From positions 1,426,001-1,490,000 of the forward strand of contig CAWIED010000001.1 in assembly GCA_963835085.1 (NCBI GenBank): DNA of 64,000 nucleotides. The letters are read 5' to 3'. Shown one piece after another: positions 26,664 through 35,320 of this stretch. This DNA comes from JBDIAG01 sp963835085 (lineage in GTDB: Bacteria > Actinomycetota > Actinomycetes > Actinomycetales > CAWJMD01). The number at the start of each line of letters is the position of its first letter. Within the stretch, counting starts at the first letter, position 1. Position numbers and translations under genes: made by a program. The notes beneath the pieces are model-generated. The model ran no database searches. It had not been told where the DNA came from and worked only from the letters and a program-made list of their open reading frames with translations.

Positions 26664-27102
26664 GGATCCCCGCAATGCGGTTGCTGGTGACAACGTCCAC
26701 GATGAACAGCACGACACCAGCCGACAGCAGGGACAAAAGGATGAGAATGATGCGCAGATAATGATCCCCGATAGAGACCAGCATCGGCTTGCGGTGTCGA
26801 TGAAAAAGGCCTCTGTGCATGCTGACGGGAGCGATCCCGAACGCGGTGGAAAGTGCCGCAAGAAAGACGAGTATCAGGTAGACCGTGACCTGGTAGGTGT
26901 CCAGGTATTTGAACCGTTGCTGGAACGCGAGAGTCAGCAGGAATCCAGCGATGATCTGTGTTCCGGTCTGCGTGACCCGTAGCTCTTGAAGGATGTCTCC
27001 CCAATTGCGGTCCGCCTTCTCGTTCGGTGATTCGTCACGGCCGTCAGGGCCGTCCGACAGGGGGCCGGGGGCGCGGCGCTCAGGCTCGGGTGAACTAGTC
27101 AT
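26578..27102 (-). CDS. DUF6328-like four-helix membrane protein
   Basis: 174 residues. A polar N-terminus with proline and acidic residues (MTSSPEPERRAPGPLSDGPD) is followed by NWGDILQELRVTQTGTQIIA, then four hydrophobic helices with FGIAPVSMHRGLFHRHRKPM between them. This order and the ELRVxQTGxQ motif are those of the DUF6328 family, whose function is unknown. I chose the ATG at 27102, which overlaps the stop of the NRAMP-like transporter, so the pair is an operon. Members are often found beside stress genes in actinobacteria. Confidence 0.7.
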   Translation of the reverse strand: MTSSPEPERRAPGPLSDGPDGRDESPNEKADRNWGDILQELRVTQTGTQIIAGFLLTLAFQQRFKYLDTYQVTVYLILVFLAALSTAFGIAPVSMHRGLFHRHRKPMLVSIGDHYLRIILILLSLLSAGVVLFIVDVVTSNRIAGILSGSAVLAVLIVLLVLIPLLHRNADAGR

Positions 27103-28457
27103 TGTCCGAAGAATGTGAACCAGACGCCGTAGCCGCCGGCGATGCACATGATCACGGTCGTGATCCAGCCCAAGATCTGAGCCAGCCTGCCGTTGCGGTA
27201 TCGACCCATGATCGTCGCATCGCCGGAGATCAGCATGACCACGATGAGAAACGGCCCGGCGGCGATGCCGTTGACGACCGCGGACAGGACCAACAGCTGG
27301 ATCGGATTGTGGACGAACACGCTGAGAATCGTTCCCGCGACCATCCCAACGCCGAACAGTGCGTAGAAGAGGGGTGCCTTGCGCAGGGATCGCTCCAGAC
27401 CCCAGTCCTTGTTCAGCAGGCCCGCCATCCCCGTGGCACCCGACGCGGCCAGGATCGGCACGGCGATGATGCCCGACCCGATGAACCCGATGGCGAACAA
27501 CGCACCCGCGTAGGTGCCGGCGATTGGCTCCAACGCCTGAGCCGCCTCGGCAGCGCTCGTGACCGTCTCGTGGCGTGCACCGAGGGTCGCGGCGGTGGCC
27601 GCGATGATCGCGAACATGATCAGCACCGAGAGCACCATCCCGGTGAACACGTCGACACGTCCGTTGCGGAGGTGGCGGCGGGCCTGCAGGTTCGTTCGAT
27701 CCGCGAGCGGCGCCGCGCGTGCGCCGTCAAGGTCCTCGTCGCGGAGCTCTTCTATCCGTTGGGAGGATTGCCAGAAGAACATGTAGGGGGACACCGTGGT
27801 ACCAAGCACAGCGACCACAAGACCCAAGTACGCCGGGGTGAACCGGAGCTGCAACCCGACGATCCCCGATGCGATATCGGCCCAGTCGACGTGGCTGACG
27901 AAGAGCACCGCGACATAGACCAGAAGCACAAGACATAGCCACTTGAAGATGCGGACGATCATCTCGAACGAGCCGATGGCGGTAGACACCGCGATGGCCA
28001 CGCCTGCGATCGCACTCCACAGCGCAGCGGGCCCCGCATGCAACAACTGCATCCCCTGGCCGATCGCCATCAAGTCGGCAGAAAGGTTCAGAGCGTTCGC
28101 CACGATCAAAGCAGCCAGCAGCACGCCGATCGCGATGCTGGACCTGCGAGTGAACTTGCGCCGGATCAGTGTGCCGAGACTATCCCCGGTAGCCAGCGCC
28201 ATTCGATCGGTGATCTCCTGGGCGGCCATCATCATCGGCAACGTCAGCGGAACGGTCCACAGCATTCCATTCGAATAGGTGGCGCCGACTTGCGCGTACG
28301 TCGCGATGCCTGACGGATCGTCATCGGCCGCGCCCGTCACCAGCCCCGGGCCGAGAATCCGCAGAAATCGCACAATAGGATTCCGGCGCGGGGAACCCTT
28401 GGAATCATCGGCGGAATCGGGCCCGCCCTGCTTCGTCTCAGCGACCACACGACTCAA
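27099..28457 (-). CDS. NRAMP-like divalent metal transporter (DPSG type)
   Basis: 452 residues with about 11 membrane segments. TM1 reads ILGPGLVTGAADDDPSGIAT: the metal motif is DPSG, not the DPGN of classical manganese/iron NRAMPs. TM6 reads IGFIGSGIIAVPILAASG and lacks the A-x2-x-M methionine that binds soft metals. Both changes are known from NRAMP-related magnesium or aluminium transporters. So magnesium or another hard cation is a better guess than manganese. The best start is a TTG with AGAG just upstream; a GTG three codons in is possible. It is followed by a coupled DUF6328-like gene. Confidence 0.82.
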   Translation of the reverse strand: MSRVVAETKQGGPDSADDSKGSPRRNPIVRFLRILGPGLVTGAADDDPSGIATYAQVGATYSNGMLWTVPLTLPMMMAAQEITDRMALATGDSLGTLIRRKFTRRSSIAIGVLLAALIVANALNLSADLMAIGQGMQLLHAGPAALWSAIAGVAIAVSTAIGSFEMIVRIFKWLCLVLLVYVAVLFVSHVDWADIASGIVGLQLRFTPAYLGLVVAVLGTTVSPYMFFWQSSQRIEELRDEDLDGARAAPLADRTNLQARRHLRNGRVDVFTGMVLSVLIMFAIIAATAATLGARHETVTSAAEAAQALEPIAGTYAGALFAIGFIGSGIIAVPILAASGATGMAGLLNKDWGLERSLRKAPLFYALFGVGMVAGTILSVFVHNPIQLLVLSAVVNGIAAGPFLIVVMLISGDATIMGRYRNGRLAQILGWITTVIMCIAGGYGVWFTFFGQ

Positions 28458-28755
28458 CTCTCTTCACTTCGCCTGCATGCGATGGCGATCGACCTCGGCA
28501 TGCAGGGGGTCAACCACCAGCGGACATCGCCGCCCCGACGATCGATCGGTGGCCGCTTCTCCAGGTGAAGAACCCTCTCCAGCAATGGTATGGCGACTCA
28601 GCCGACCGGCAACCGCTACGGAATGTGCTGGTGCCGAGTCGGGTGTCATGCGGCGACACGGAGGGGCTCAGCCTCGAGTTCTCCCGGCGATGACAGGAAG
28701 GGTGCCGTGGTAGGCAACTTCGCGAGCTCGTCCGAGGAAAGGGAACGATCCGGAT
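28458..28755. other. Non-coding gap between the divergent transporter and hemerythrin genes
   Basis: No convincing gene or repeat. It should hold the promoter of the NRAMP-like gene; no GNNT-N15-GGGTAY match is seen on that strand. Confidence 0.5.
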
Positions 28756-28780
28756 GCATATATCCCTCCGCGACGGGTAC
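28756..28780 (+). promoter_or_regulatory. SigB/SigF-type promoter of the hemerythrin gene
   Basis: GCAT-N15-GGGTAC, fitting GNNT-N14-16-GGGTAY, 46 bases before the ATG at 28827. Confidence 0.6.
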
Positions 28781-28826
28781 CTGACGGAGACCTGACGACA
28801 ACCATCGAGCAGGAAGGAAAGGTGTC

Positions 28827-29354
28827 ATGACCAAGGCCACGATGCAGGACGTCGAGCGCGTTCTGACCGAACAGCACCAGCACATCAAAGATCTCATGCA
28901 ACAGATCATTGACGGCTCCCAAGGGCATCGAGACGCCTTGTTCACGGAGTTCGTGCAATTTCTCGCTGCGCATGAGGCAGCGGAGGAGGAATGCATCCAT
29001 GCGACCGCCACAAAGGATCTGGCCTCGGCCGGCGCCTCCGTCGTCGATGAACGGTTGAAGGAGGAGGACGATGCAGGAGCTGTCATCACCCGGCTGGAGA
29101 AACTCGGGCCCGATGCCGACAGCTTTATGGCGGCCTTCACCAAGCTGAGCACCTCCGTCATTGCGCACGCGGAGGCCGAGGAGCACCAGGAATTGCCAAA
29201 GCTCGCCCCCAAGGCCACCGCCGAGGACTTCGAGCGAATGCTGGCCGCGCTCGAGCGCGTTCCTCGAGTTGCCAGTACGTTCGGCTCTGCCCCGTTCGTC
29301 GAACAACTCGCCGCTGCCCGGACGATGTTCACGGACGTGTCCACTCCCACGTAG
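28827..29354 (+). CDS. Hemerythrin HHE-domain protein
   Basis: 175 residues, all helical. Metal-binding HHE repeats are visible: LTEQHQHIKDLMQQI, FLAAHEAAEEECIHAT and VIAHAEAEEHQELPKL, giving the histidine and glutamate ligands of a di-iron site. Such proteins bind oxygen or nitric oxide or protect against peroxide. AAGGAAAGG is positioned before the ATG. The end is strange: its TAG stop is the first of eight consecutive in-frame TAG codons followed by TGA. Confidence 0.85.
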   Translation: MTKATMQDVERVLTEQHQHIKDLMQQIIDGSQGHRDALFTEFVQFLAAHEAAEEECIHATATKDLASAGASVVDERLKEEDDAGAVITRLEKLGPDADSFMAAFTKLSTSVIAHAEAEEHQELPKLAPKATAEDFERMLAALERVPRVASTFGSAPFVEQLAAARTMFTDVSTPT

Positions 29355-29378
29355 TAGTAGTAGTAGTAGTAGTAGTGA
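29352..29378. repeat. (TAG)8-TGA: nine tandem in-frame stop codons
   Basis: A TAG trinucleotide microsatellite of eight units starts exactly at the hemerythrin stop codon and is followed in frame by TGA. Such repeats are rare in high-GC genomes. Confidence 0.9.
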
Positions 29379-29420
29379 CGCCGGCGCTTTTCGCACCATG
29401 TTCCTCGCGGCAAACCTGAC

Positions 29421-29451
29421 GCACGAGCACCGGGATGGCCGGTGCCCGTGC
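29421..29451. terminator. Bidirectional hairpin between convergent genes
   Basis: Arms 29421-29433 and 29439-29451 pair over 13 positions with one mismatch, around a GATGG loop. It lies midway between two convergent stop codons. Confidence 0.65.
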
Positions 29452-29457
29452 GAGGTG

Positions 29458-29529
29458 GTCGTGACCTCAGTGCTTGTCGTGACCTCAGCGCTTGTCGTGA
29501 CCTCAGTGCTTGTCGTGACCTCAGTGGTT
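29458..29529. repeat. Four tandem 18-bp repeats carrying in-frame stops
   Basis: The unit GTCGTGACCTCAGTGCTT is repeated four times with single-base changes. On the minus strand each unit reads TGA GGT CAC GAC AAG CAC in the frame of the adjacent gene, so the stop codon is repeated every six codons. Confidence 0.85.
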
Positions 29530-29790
29530 GCGGAGCGCCTTGATGAGTTCGCTCTTCGTCATCCGGGAACGGCCTTCGATGCCGAGTTCCTTGGCCCGGT
29601 GGCGAAGCTGCTCCACGGTTCGTTCGTCGTAGTCCTCGGCTTTGCCGCCGCGGCGTCCCACATCCTGCCGCGACGAGGCAGCGGCTGCGTTCGAGATCCG
29701 GGCAGCCTTCTCCTTCGAGGCTCCGTCCTCGCGAAGCGACTCATACATGTCTTTGTCTTTGATGCTCGGTCCTGGATCACGCTTGGCCAT
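29521..29790 (-). CDS. Small Rho-N/SAP-like DNA-binding-type protein
   Basis: 89 residues from the ATG at 29790. The N-terminal part (MAKRDPGPSIKDKDMYESLR, then EDGASKEKAARISNAAA) is charged and helical. The C-terminal part (DERTVEQLRHRAKELGIEGR, then SRMTKSELIKALRNH) is a Rho N-terminal/SAP/HeH-like helix-extension-helix module used for nucleic-acid binding. Proteins with this order are common stress-linked small proteins in actinobacteria, function unknown. The stop lies in the last of four 18-bp repeats, so the 3' end was duplicated together with its stop codon. Confidence 0.75.
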   Translation of the reverse strand: MAKRDPGPSIKDKDMYESLREDGASKEKAARISNAAAASSRQDVGRRGGKAEDYDERTVEQLRHRAKELGIEGRSRMTKSELIKALRNH

Positions 29791-29850
29791 GCCGAAACTC
29801 CCTTCGTTGCGGTCCCGAAGGACGGGCCCTTCGAGGCGGACATCCCGTTC

Positions 29851-29875
29851 ATACCCGGCTGCGGCGTCCTCAATC
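29851..29875 (-). promoter_or_regulatory. SigB/SigF-type promoter of the Rho-N-like gene
   Basis: On the minus strand GATT-N15-GGGTAT, 60 bases before the ATG at 29790. It overlaps the 3' end of the AraC gene. Confidence 0.6.
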
Positions 29876-30778
29876 ACCCGGCCACACGTCCGAGTCCTGT
29901 ACGTCCCAGCCTGCTCCTGAGCCGTCGACCTCGATCAGCTGTTCCGCACCTGGCCCGCTGCGCACGAGAGTCTCCTGGGGCGACTCTCCGTATCGCTCGC
30001 GATAGGCCGCCGCGAACCGTCCGTAGTGGCTCAGGCCCCAGCACGCCGCGACAGCGGATACCGTCGCGGCACTGTCGCTGGCGCGAAGCTCCTCGTGGAC
30101 CCGCCGGAGTCGCGCCTCCCGGAGACAAGCCATCGGCGTGGTGCCCAGCCGGTTGCGGAACAGGGTCTGAAGACCCCGCACGGACAGATTGCAGGCACCG
30201 GCGATGTCGGCCACGGTGAGGTCATCCCCGAGATGGTCTTCCAGGTAGTCCAAGGCCAGCGACAACGTGCTGTTGGAGTCGGTGAGACGTTCGGCTCCGA
30301 AAGCGGTGTCGAGGCATCGTTCCACCAAGCGCGACGCGTCGCGGACGGTGAGCGAGTCGGCTGAAGCCACCGGATTGGCAAAGACTCCGTGGACGACGTA
30401 GTCGATGACATCGCGGCACAGTTGGGCATCGCTGGCGGTCGTCGGAGTGAGCGAGGTGACGCTGCGCCGGGGGTGATCCAGAATGACGACGTCACCGGCC
30501 GCGCCGCAGGAGCTGCGGAGGCTATAGGCCAGACCTGGATAGGCGACCAGGAACACATCGCCCGCAGTCGCGGTGACGTGGTCATCAAGGCAGTTCCGCT
30601 CCAGGCTTCCCGTCGACAACCTCAACAGGACCAGCCGATCCGCGGGCGGGCGCCGACGGCGACGGGTGGCAGGCCAGCGCAGGGACCCCGCCGCCAGGCG
30701 ACCATGCCGTGGAACGGACGATGCAAAGTCGGCGGCCACCCGCTGCTCGGCCAGCACGACAGGAGAGGTGGTGGACAT
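29870..30778 (-). CDS. AraC-family transcriptional regulator
   Basis: 302 residues. The C-terminal 100 residues hold the two AraC helix-turn-helix motifs: DDLTVADIAGACNLSVRGLQ followed by TLFRNRLGTTPM, and VSAVAACWGLSHYGRFAAAY followed by RERYGESPQETL. The N-terminal 180 residues form a cupin-like sensing domain resembling the AraC-binding-like group seen in NphR/FeaR-type activators (TAGDVFLVAYPGLAYSLRSS). The inducer is not evident. It stands alone, convergent with nothing and divergent from the sigma factor gene 269 bases away. Confidence 0.85.
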   Translation of the reverse strand: MSTTSPVVLAEQRVAADFASSVPRHGRLAAGSLRWPATRRRRRPPADRLVLLRLSTGSLERNCLDDHVTATAGDVFLVAYPGLAYSLRSSCGAAGDVVILDHPRRSVTSLTPTTASDAQLCRDVIDYVVHGVFANPVASADSLTVRDASRLVERCLDTAFGAERLTDSNSTLSLALDYLEDHLGDDLTVADIAGACNLSVRGLQTLFRNRLGTTPMACLREARLRRVHEELRASDSAATVSAVAACWGLSHYGRFAAAYRERYGESPQETLVRSGPGAEQLIEVDGSGAGWDVQDSDVWPGD

Positions 30779-31047
30779 TCAAAGGTCCGATCGAATCCTG
30801 CACAGCCACCGGGCCCGTGGTTGGACTTGGCGGTGCTGCCTTCACCTTACGATCTAAGCCTACTCTCGTCGCTCCGAAACGGCACGTATCCGAAAACGGC
30901 GATAAACCCAACTTGCGCCCTGCGTTTCGCGCTGTACAGAGACTGCGTTTTTCGGCTTTCGCAACGATCACGCCCGTGGTGGGCTGGAAGAGCCGTGGAA
31001 CGGGCCGAACCCGTTGCCGGGTTTCACGGCATACAACGGGAGTAGTC

Positions 31048-31899
31048 ATGTCGGCGCAACCAGTCACTTTGCACCAGCGCGAGAGCCACGCTCGCCCCGA
31101 GGTTAATCGGCTCCTTCACGAGATTTCGTTGTGCAGCGATCCGTGCCGGCGCCGCGCCGTGGAGAACGAGGTCGCCGTGCGCCTGCTCGATCTCGCGGAG
31201 AGCACCGCGCGGCGATACCGGAACCGAGGCATCCCCGACGATGACCTCGTCCAGGTAGCCCGAATGGGCTTGGTCAAGGCCGTTCGCAGGTATCGCCCCG
31301 GGGTGGGGCACGACTTCGCTGCGTTTGCCACCCTCACCATGAGTGGCGAGATCAAGCGTCACTTCAGGGATACCGGCTGGGCCGTCCGGCCCCCACGCCG
31401 CCTGCAAGAACTACGCGCAGCCACGGTGATCGAGACCGAACGCCTTGGCCAGCGACTGGGACGGCAACCCGTAGACACGGAGATCGCTGAATCGCTCGGC
31501 ATCTCCCGGCATGAGGTCGATGCCACGCGTCGCGCGTCTGCCGCTTTCGCCTTCCACTCCTTGGACGCGCCATCCGACGACGCACCCAGTCACCAGATCC
31601 CCGACCCGTTCGATGCCTTCGAAGTCATCGAGAACCGTGACGTCTTGGGCCGGGCCCTACGAAAGCTCACGCCCCGGCAACGGCGTATCGTTCGGATGCG
31701 ATTCGTAGAGGAGCGCACTCAACGCGAGATCGGGCAGGCCATCGGCGTCAGCCAGATGCAGGTGTCCCGGTTGCTCTGTTCGGTCCTGGCCACCCTGCGC
31801 GCAGAGTTCGAGGTTGCTGCAGAGACGGTGAACGGGTCGGAGGATTCGTCTGCCCCGGAGCTGCGGGCCGCCGGCGGAACCGTCACGACGGCGGCTTGA
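31048..31899 (+). CDS. SigB/SigF-type stress RNA polymerase sigma factor
   Basis: 283 residues with regions 2, 3 and 4 in the SigB/SigF/SigG arrangement. Region 2: DLVQVARMGLVKAVRRYRPG and FAAFATLTMSGEIKRHFRDT with GWAVRPPRRLQEL. Region 3: LGRQPVDTEIAESLGISRHE. Region 4: LTPRQRRIVRMRFVEERTQR with EIGQAIGVSQMQVSRLL. An alanine/threonine-rich tail follows. Such factors recognise GNNT-N14-16-GGGTAY promoters, of which nine candidates lie within 20 kb. No RsbW-type anti-sigma or RsbV antagonist is adjacent, so its control must be encoded elsewhere. I see no matching promoter before the gene itself. Confidence 0.85.
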   Translation: MSAQPVTLHQRESHARPEVNRLLHEISLCSDPCRRRAVENEVAVRLLDLAESTARRYRNRGIPDDDLVQVARMGLVKAVRRYRPGVGHDFAAFATLTMSGEIKRHFRDTGWAVRPPRRLQELRAATVIETERLGQRLGRQPVDTEIAESLGISRHEVDATRRASAAFAFHSLDAPSDDAPSHQIPDPFDAFEVIENRDVLGRALRKLTPRQRRIVRMRFVEERTQREIGQAIGVSQMQVSRLLCSVLATLRAEFEVAAETVNGSEDSSAPELRAAGGTVTTAA

Positions 31900-32068
31900 C
31901 GTCACCCCGGAGCTTGGCGCTGGGCCGCACTCGCGTGCCGAACAAATTTCCGGATGTCCGAATTCTCGTCGTCGTGCAGGTCGCTGCCTGAAGCCATAAC
32001 ATGTGCCCAAACAGGCGGTCCAGCAATGTCGCGCGCGAGGCCTGGTCAGGGTAGACGTCGGAGGTGCC

Positions 32069-35000
32069 GTGGTCCCTTACAGCGGAACAGATGAGGACGT
32101 GGCGCCGACTCGCCGGGCGGCGAGCGTGCCACCGGTGGATGTGGCGTGGCTGTCGCGCCTGGGCGGAGACATGGCTGGACGAGTTCTCCGCAAAGACTGG
32201 TCGGCCACGCCGCTCGGCCCCATCACGCAGTGGCCGGAAACACTACGAACCGCCACGAACATTTGTCTGACGTCCAAGTTCCCCATGATGATCTGCTGGG
32301 GACCCGAACTCGTCATCCTCTACAACGACACCTACCAGCCGATTCTCGACCGGTCCAAACGTGAGTCGGCCCTCGGCGCTCCGACCTCGGCCATCTGGCC
32401 CGAGAGCTGGCCGTTCATCGGCCCGATGCTCGAGGGTGTTCTGGAGTCCGGGTTAGCAACACGCTCCGACGACCTGCGGCTGCCTGTGGAGCGCAACGGC
32501 TACCTCGAGGAGGGCTACTTCACCTTCTCCTACAGCCCGATCTCTGATGCATCCGGCTCGGTGCAGGGGGTCTTCTGCGTCGGCGAGGAGACGACCGATC
32601 GGGTGTTGTCCGAACGACGGTGGGAGACATTGTCCGAGCTCGCGGCATTGTGCACGGGCATCTCCGACGTCGACGACCTGGCAATGCGCGCCCGAGCCGC
32701 GTTGCAGCGCAATCAAGCCGAGCACCTGATGGTCGCGGTCGTGGAGGTAGCGGAAGACAGTTCGCTCCGGTTCGCCGGCATGGACCCGGCCGTTGAGACC
32801 TTCCCCGAGTCGCTCGCGACAGAGGTGGAGCGACTTGTCAGAGTCGTCGCCGAGGACGGTCGCCCCCACTACTGGCCTCGCCCGCACGGCTCCAGCACGC
32901 AGGATTCCAGCGCGCCTCGGCAGGTGGGCCTGTACGGGCTGCCCATCGCGTGTGCTCCCACCGGGCAGCACGTCGTCCTCGTACTCGGCAAGTCCGGCCA
33001 GCAAAGGTGGGATGCCGGCCTGCGCGCCTACGCCGAGGGCTGCGTCACGCACCTGCACACTGCGCTCATCTCACTGTGGGACCGGGAGGAGGAGCGCCGT
33101 CGGACAGCTGCGCTGCGCGAGCTCGCTGAGGCCAAGAGCCTGTTCTTCACCAATGTCAGCCACGAGTTCCGCACCCCTTTGACCCTGCTCGAGGGTCCCA
33201 TCGAGCAGGTCCTCATGGATCGCAACCTGTCTGCGGAGCACCGCGCTCGCCTCGGCATCGTCCAGCGCAATGCCAGTCGCCTCAAGCGCCTGGTAGACGC
33301 CATGCTTGACTTCTCGCGCATCGAGGTGCATGGAGTCTCGCCGCACCCGCACACCTTCGATGTCGTCCAGGCCATGCAGGGTCTGGCCGCGGGGTTCGCA
33401 CCCGTCTTCGCTCGCGCCGGGCTCGAACTCACTACCGAGTGGGGATGTCCGAGACTGGACGTGACCCTCGACCGGGACATGTACGAGCGGATCGTGCTCA
33501 ACCTGCTGACCAACGCCCTGAAGTACACCCAGTCGGGAGGCGTCACGGTCCAGCTGAGTACTGGCGCCGACAGCACGTTCGAGGTGACGGTCACCGACAC
33601 CGGCACAGGGATTGCAGCCGAAGACCAGGAGCGGATCTTCGCGCGCTTCGAACGTCTTCCACCCCAGTCGTGGGCCCGCTCGCGCGAAGGAGCCGGCATC
33701 GGTCTCGCCATGGTCAAGGAATTGGCCGCCCTGCAGGGAGGTGGTGTGACCGTCTCGTCGCGGCTCGGTGTGGGTTCGCGGTTCACCGTCCGGCTGCCGG
33801 TGGCCGGTCCCGCGATCGAGGGCGGACGCTTGCCGTCGATCACACCCAGACGGGCAGACTCCTTCCTCGCCGAGATCGAGGGGTGGGCCGATGCCGAGGC
33901 ACCGTCCGCCGAGGGTCCGGCCGTGATCGACGCTGCCGCCGAGTCGCCGGCGCCGACCCTGCTCGTCGTCGACGACAACAGTGACATGCGGCGCTATCTC
34001 GCCGACGCTCTAGGAGGCCGGTTCCGGGTCATTCTGGCCTCCGGCGGGGCGGCCGCTCTGGTGCGCATCCGCAAGGAGCACCCGGACATCGTCCTGGCCG
34101 ACGCCATGATGCCCGAGGTGGACGGCCTCCAGCTGGTACGGGAGATCCGCGCCGATCCCGACCTCACCGACCTGCCGATGGTCCTGCTCTCGGCGCGCGC
34201 CAGTGAGCAGGCCACCGAAGAAGGCCTCGACATCGGCGCAGACGACTACCTCGTCAAGCCAGTCTCCGTCCGCGAACTGCGGGCACGGCTGTTGTCGAAC
34301 CTTGAGCGTGCGCGCTCTCGACTACGCGATGCCGCGTGGCGACGGGCCATCACCGGGTCGTACCGCGATCCGCTGCTCATCGCCGAGGAGTCGGGCCGCG
34401 TCCTGGAGGCGAACGACGCCTACATACGCCTGTTCGGCGAGCGGCCGGAGGCCGTTCCCAGCACGGTGGCCCACGCGGGTCCGAGAGATGTGGCCCTGCC
34501 CACCAACGACGGGGACACCCTCTGGGTGGCCGTTACCCGGCACCGGGTCGAGGGTGTCGCGGGCAGACCACCGGTCGTCGTCCACATGCTGCGCGACGTC
34601 ACGAGAGAGCACCAGACCCTCGAGCGGCGGCGGACGGCCGCGCAGCTCTCCTCCGAGTTCGTCACTGCCGACGACCTCAGCCAAGTCATCGGCGTCGCCA
34701 TGACGGGGTTCGCCGAACTATTCGGGGGTGAATGCACGCTGCTCACGCGGATCGGCACGGAACCGACCGCGTTCACCAGCGCCGGCCCCACCTCGCTTCA
34801 CCAGGTCAGCCATTCCCTGCGCGATGCCCTCCTCGGAGTGGGTGGACCCAAGGAAGCAGGGGCTGACAACGGCATGGAGGCCATGCCCGGTCTCTTGCTC
34901 GTGCCTGACCATCGTCCCGAGGAGATCAGGGTGTGGGTGGAGTTCGGTCGCCCCAGGCCGATCTCTGCGGACGAACAGATCGTCGGAGATCTCATGATGC

Positions 35001-35242
35001 AGTCCTTCTGCCTTGCGGTCGCCCGAGTCACAGCGGCGCAGAAGGCCGCCGAAAGCCAATATCACTTCAAGCGGGCGTTGGAGAGCCACGAACTCGTCGG
35101 CCAGGCCGTGGGCATCATCGTCGAACGTCACCGGGTGACCACCAAAGCCGCCTTCAGTTTGCTGAAGCAACTTTCCCAGGACCGCAACATCAAACTGCGC
35201 GATCTGGCGGCCAGGATCATCGAGACCGGCGAAGACCCGTGA
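32069..35242 (+). CDS. Hybrid sensor kinase: PAS-GAF-HisKA-HATPase-receiver-PAS-GAF-ANTAR
   Basis: 1057 residues if started at the GTG at 32069 (GGAGG 4 bases upstream); the frame is open to a GTG at 32003. Order: PAS-like sensor (LRTATNICLTSKFPMMICWG), a GAF-like part, a histidine kinase with phospho-acceptor in VSHEFRTPLTLLEG (about H365), N-box LNLLTNALKYT and G-boxes DTGTGIAAED and GAGIGLAMVKEL. A receiver follows (LLVVDDNSDMR, acceptor about D678 in LADAMMPEVDG, LVKPVS), then a second PAS, a GAF-like region, and a C-terminal ANTAR domain (ALESHELVGQAVGIIVERHR). ANTAR domains bind paired RNA hairpins to prevent termination, so signalling may run from kinase to RNA in one chain. Confidence 0.85.
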   Translation: MVPYSGTDEDVAPTRRAASVPPVDVAWLSRLGGDMAGRVLRKDWSATPLGPITQWPETLRTATNICLTSKFPMMICWGPELVILYNDTYQPILDRSKRESALGAPTSAIWPESWPFIGPMLEGVLESGLATRSDDLRLPVERNGYLEEGYFTFSYSPISDASGSVQGVFCVGEETTDRVLSERRWETLSELAALCTGISDVDDLAMRARAALQRNQAEHLMVAVVEVAEDSSLRFAGMDPAVETFPESLATEVERLVRVVAEDGRPHYWPRPHGSSTQDSSAPRQVGLYGLPIACAPTGQHVVLVLGKSGQQRWDAGLRAYAEGCVTHLHTALISLWDREEERRRTAALRELAEAKSLFFTNVSHEFRTPLTLLEGPIEQVLMDRNLSAEHRARLGIVQRNASRLKRLVDAMLDFSRIEVHGVSPHPHTFDVVQAMQGLAAGFAPVFARAGLELTTEWGCPRLDVTLDRDMYERIVLNLLTNALKYTQSGGVTVQLSTGADSTFEVTVTDTGTGIAAEDQERIFARFERLPPQSWARSREGAGIGLAMVKELAALQGGGVTVSSRLGVGSRFTVRLPVAGPAIEGGRLPSITPRRADSFLAEIEGWADAEAPSAEGPAVIDAAAESPAPTLLVVDDNSDMRRYLADALGGRFRVILASGGAAALVRIRKEHPDIVLADAMMPEVDGLQLVREIRADPDLTDLPMVLLSARASEQATEEGLDIGADDYLVKPVSVRELRARLLSNLERARSRLRDAAWRRAITGSYRDPLLIAEESGRVLEANDAYIRLFGERPEAVPSTVAHAGPRDVALPTNDGDTLWVAVTRHRVEGVAGRPPVVVHMLRDVTREHQTLERRRTAAQLSSEFVTADDLSQVIGVAMTGFAELFGGECTLLTRIGTEPTAFTSAGPTSLHQVSHSLRDALLGVGGPKEAGADNGMEAMPGLLLVPDHRPEEIRVWVEFGRPRPISADEQIVGDLMMQSFCLAVARVTAAQKAAESQYHFKRALESHELVGQAVGIIVERHRVTTKAAFSLLKQLSQDRNIKLRDLAARIIETGEDP

Positions 35243-35254
35243 CGTGAGCAGTGA

Positions 35255-35283
35255 GACCGGCTCTCGCAGCTGCGGAGCCGGTC
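35255..35283. terminator. Hairpin between hybrid kinase and csbD
   Basis: GACCGGCTC and GAGCCGGTC form a perfect 9-bp stem with an 11-base loop, 12 bases after the kinase stop. It could serve both convergent transcripts. Confidence 0.6.
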
Positions 35284-35320
35284 GCACGCTCACGCCGTCC
35301 GTCGGCTTGCCCGTGGAGCC

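Noticed and set aside
29458..29529. Short CRISPR-like array
   Set aside because: The 18-bp units are directly adjacent with no spacers, and no cas gene is near. It is a plain tandem repeat.
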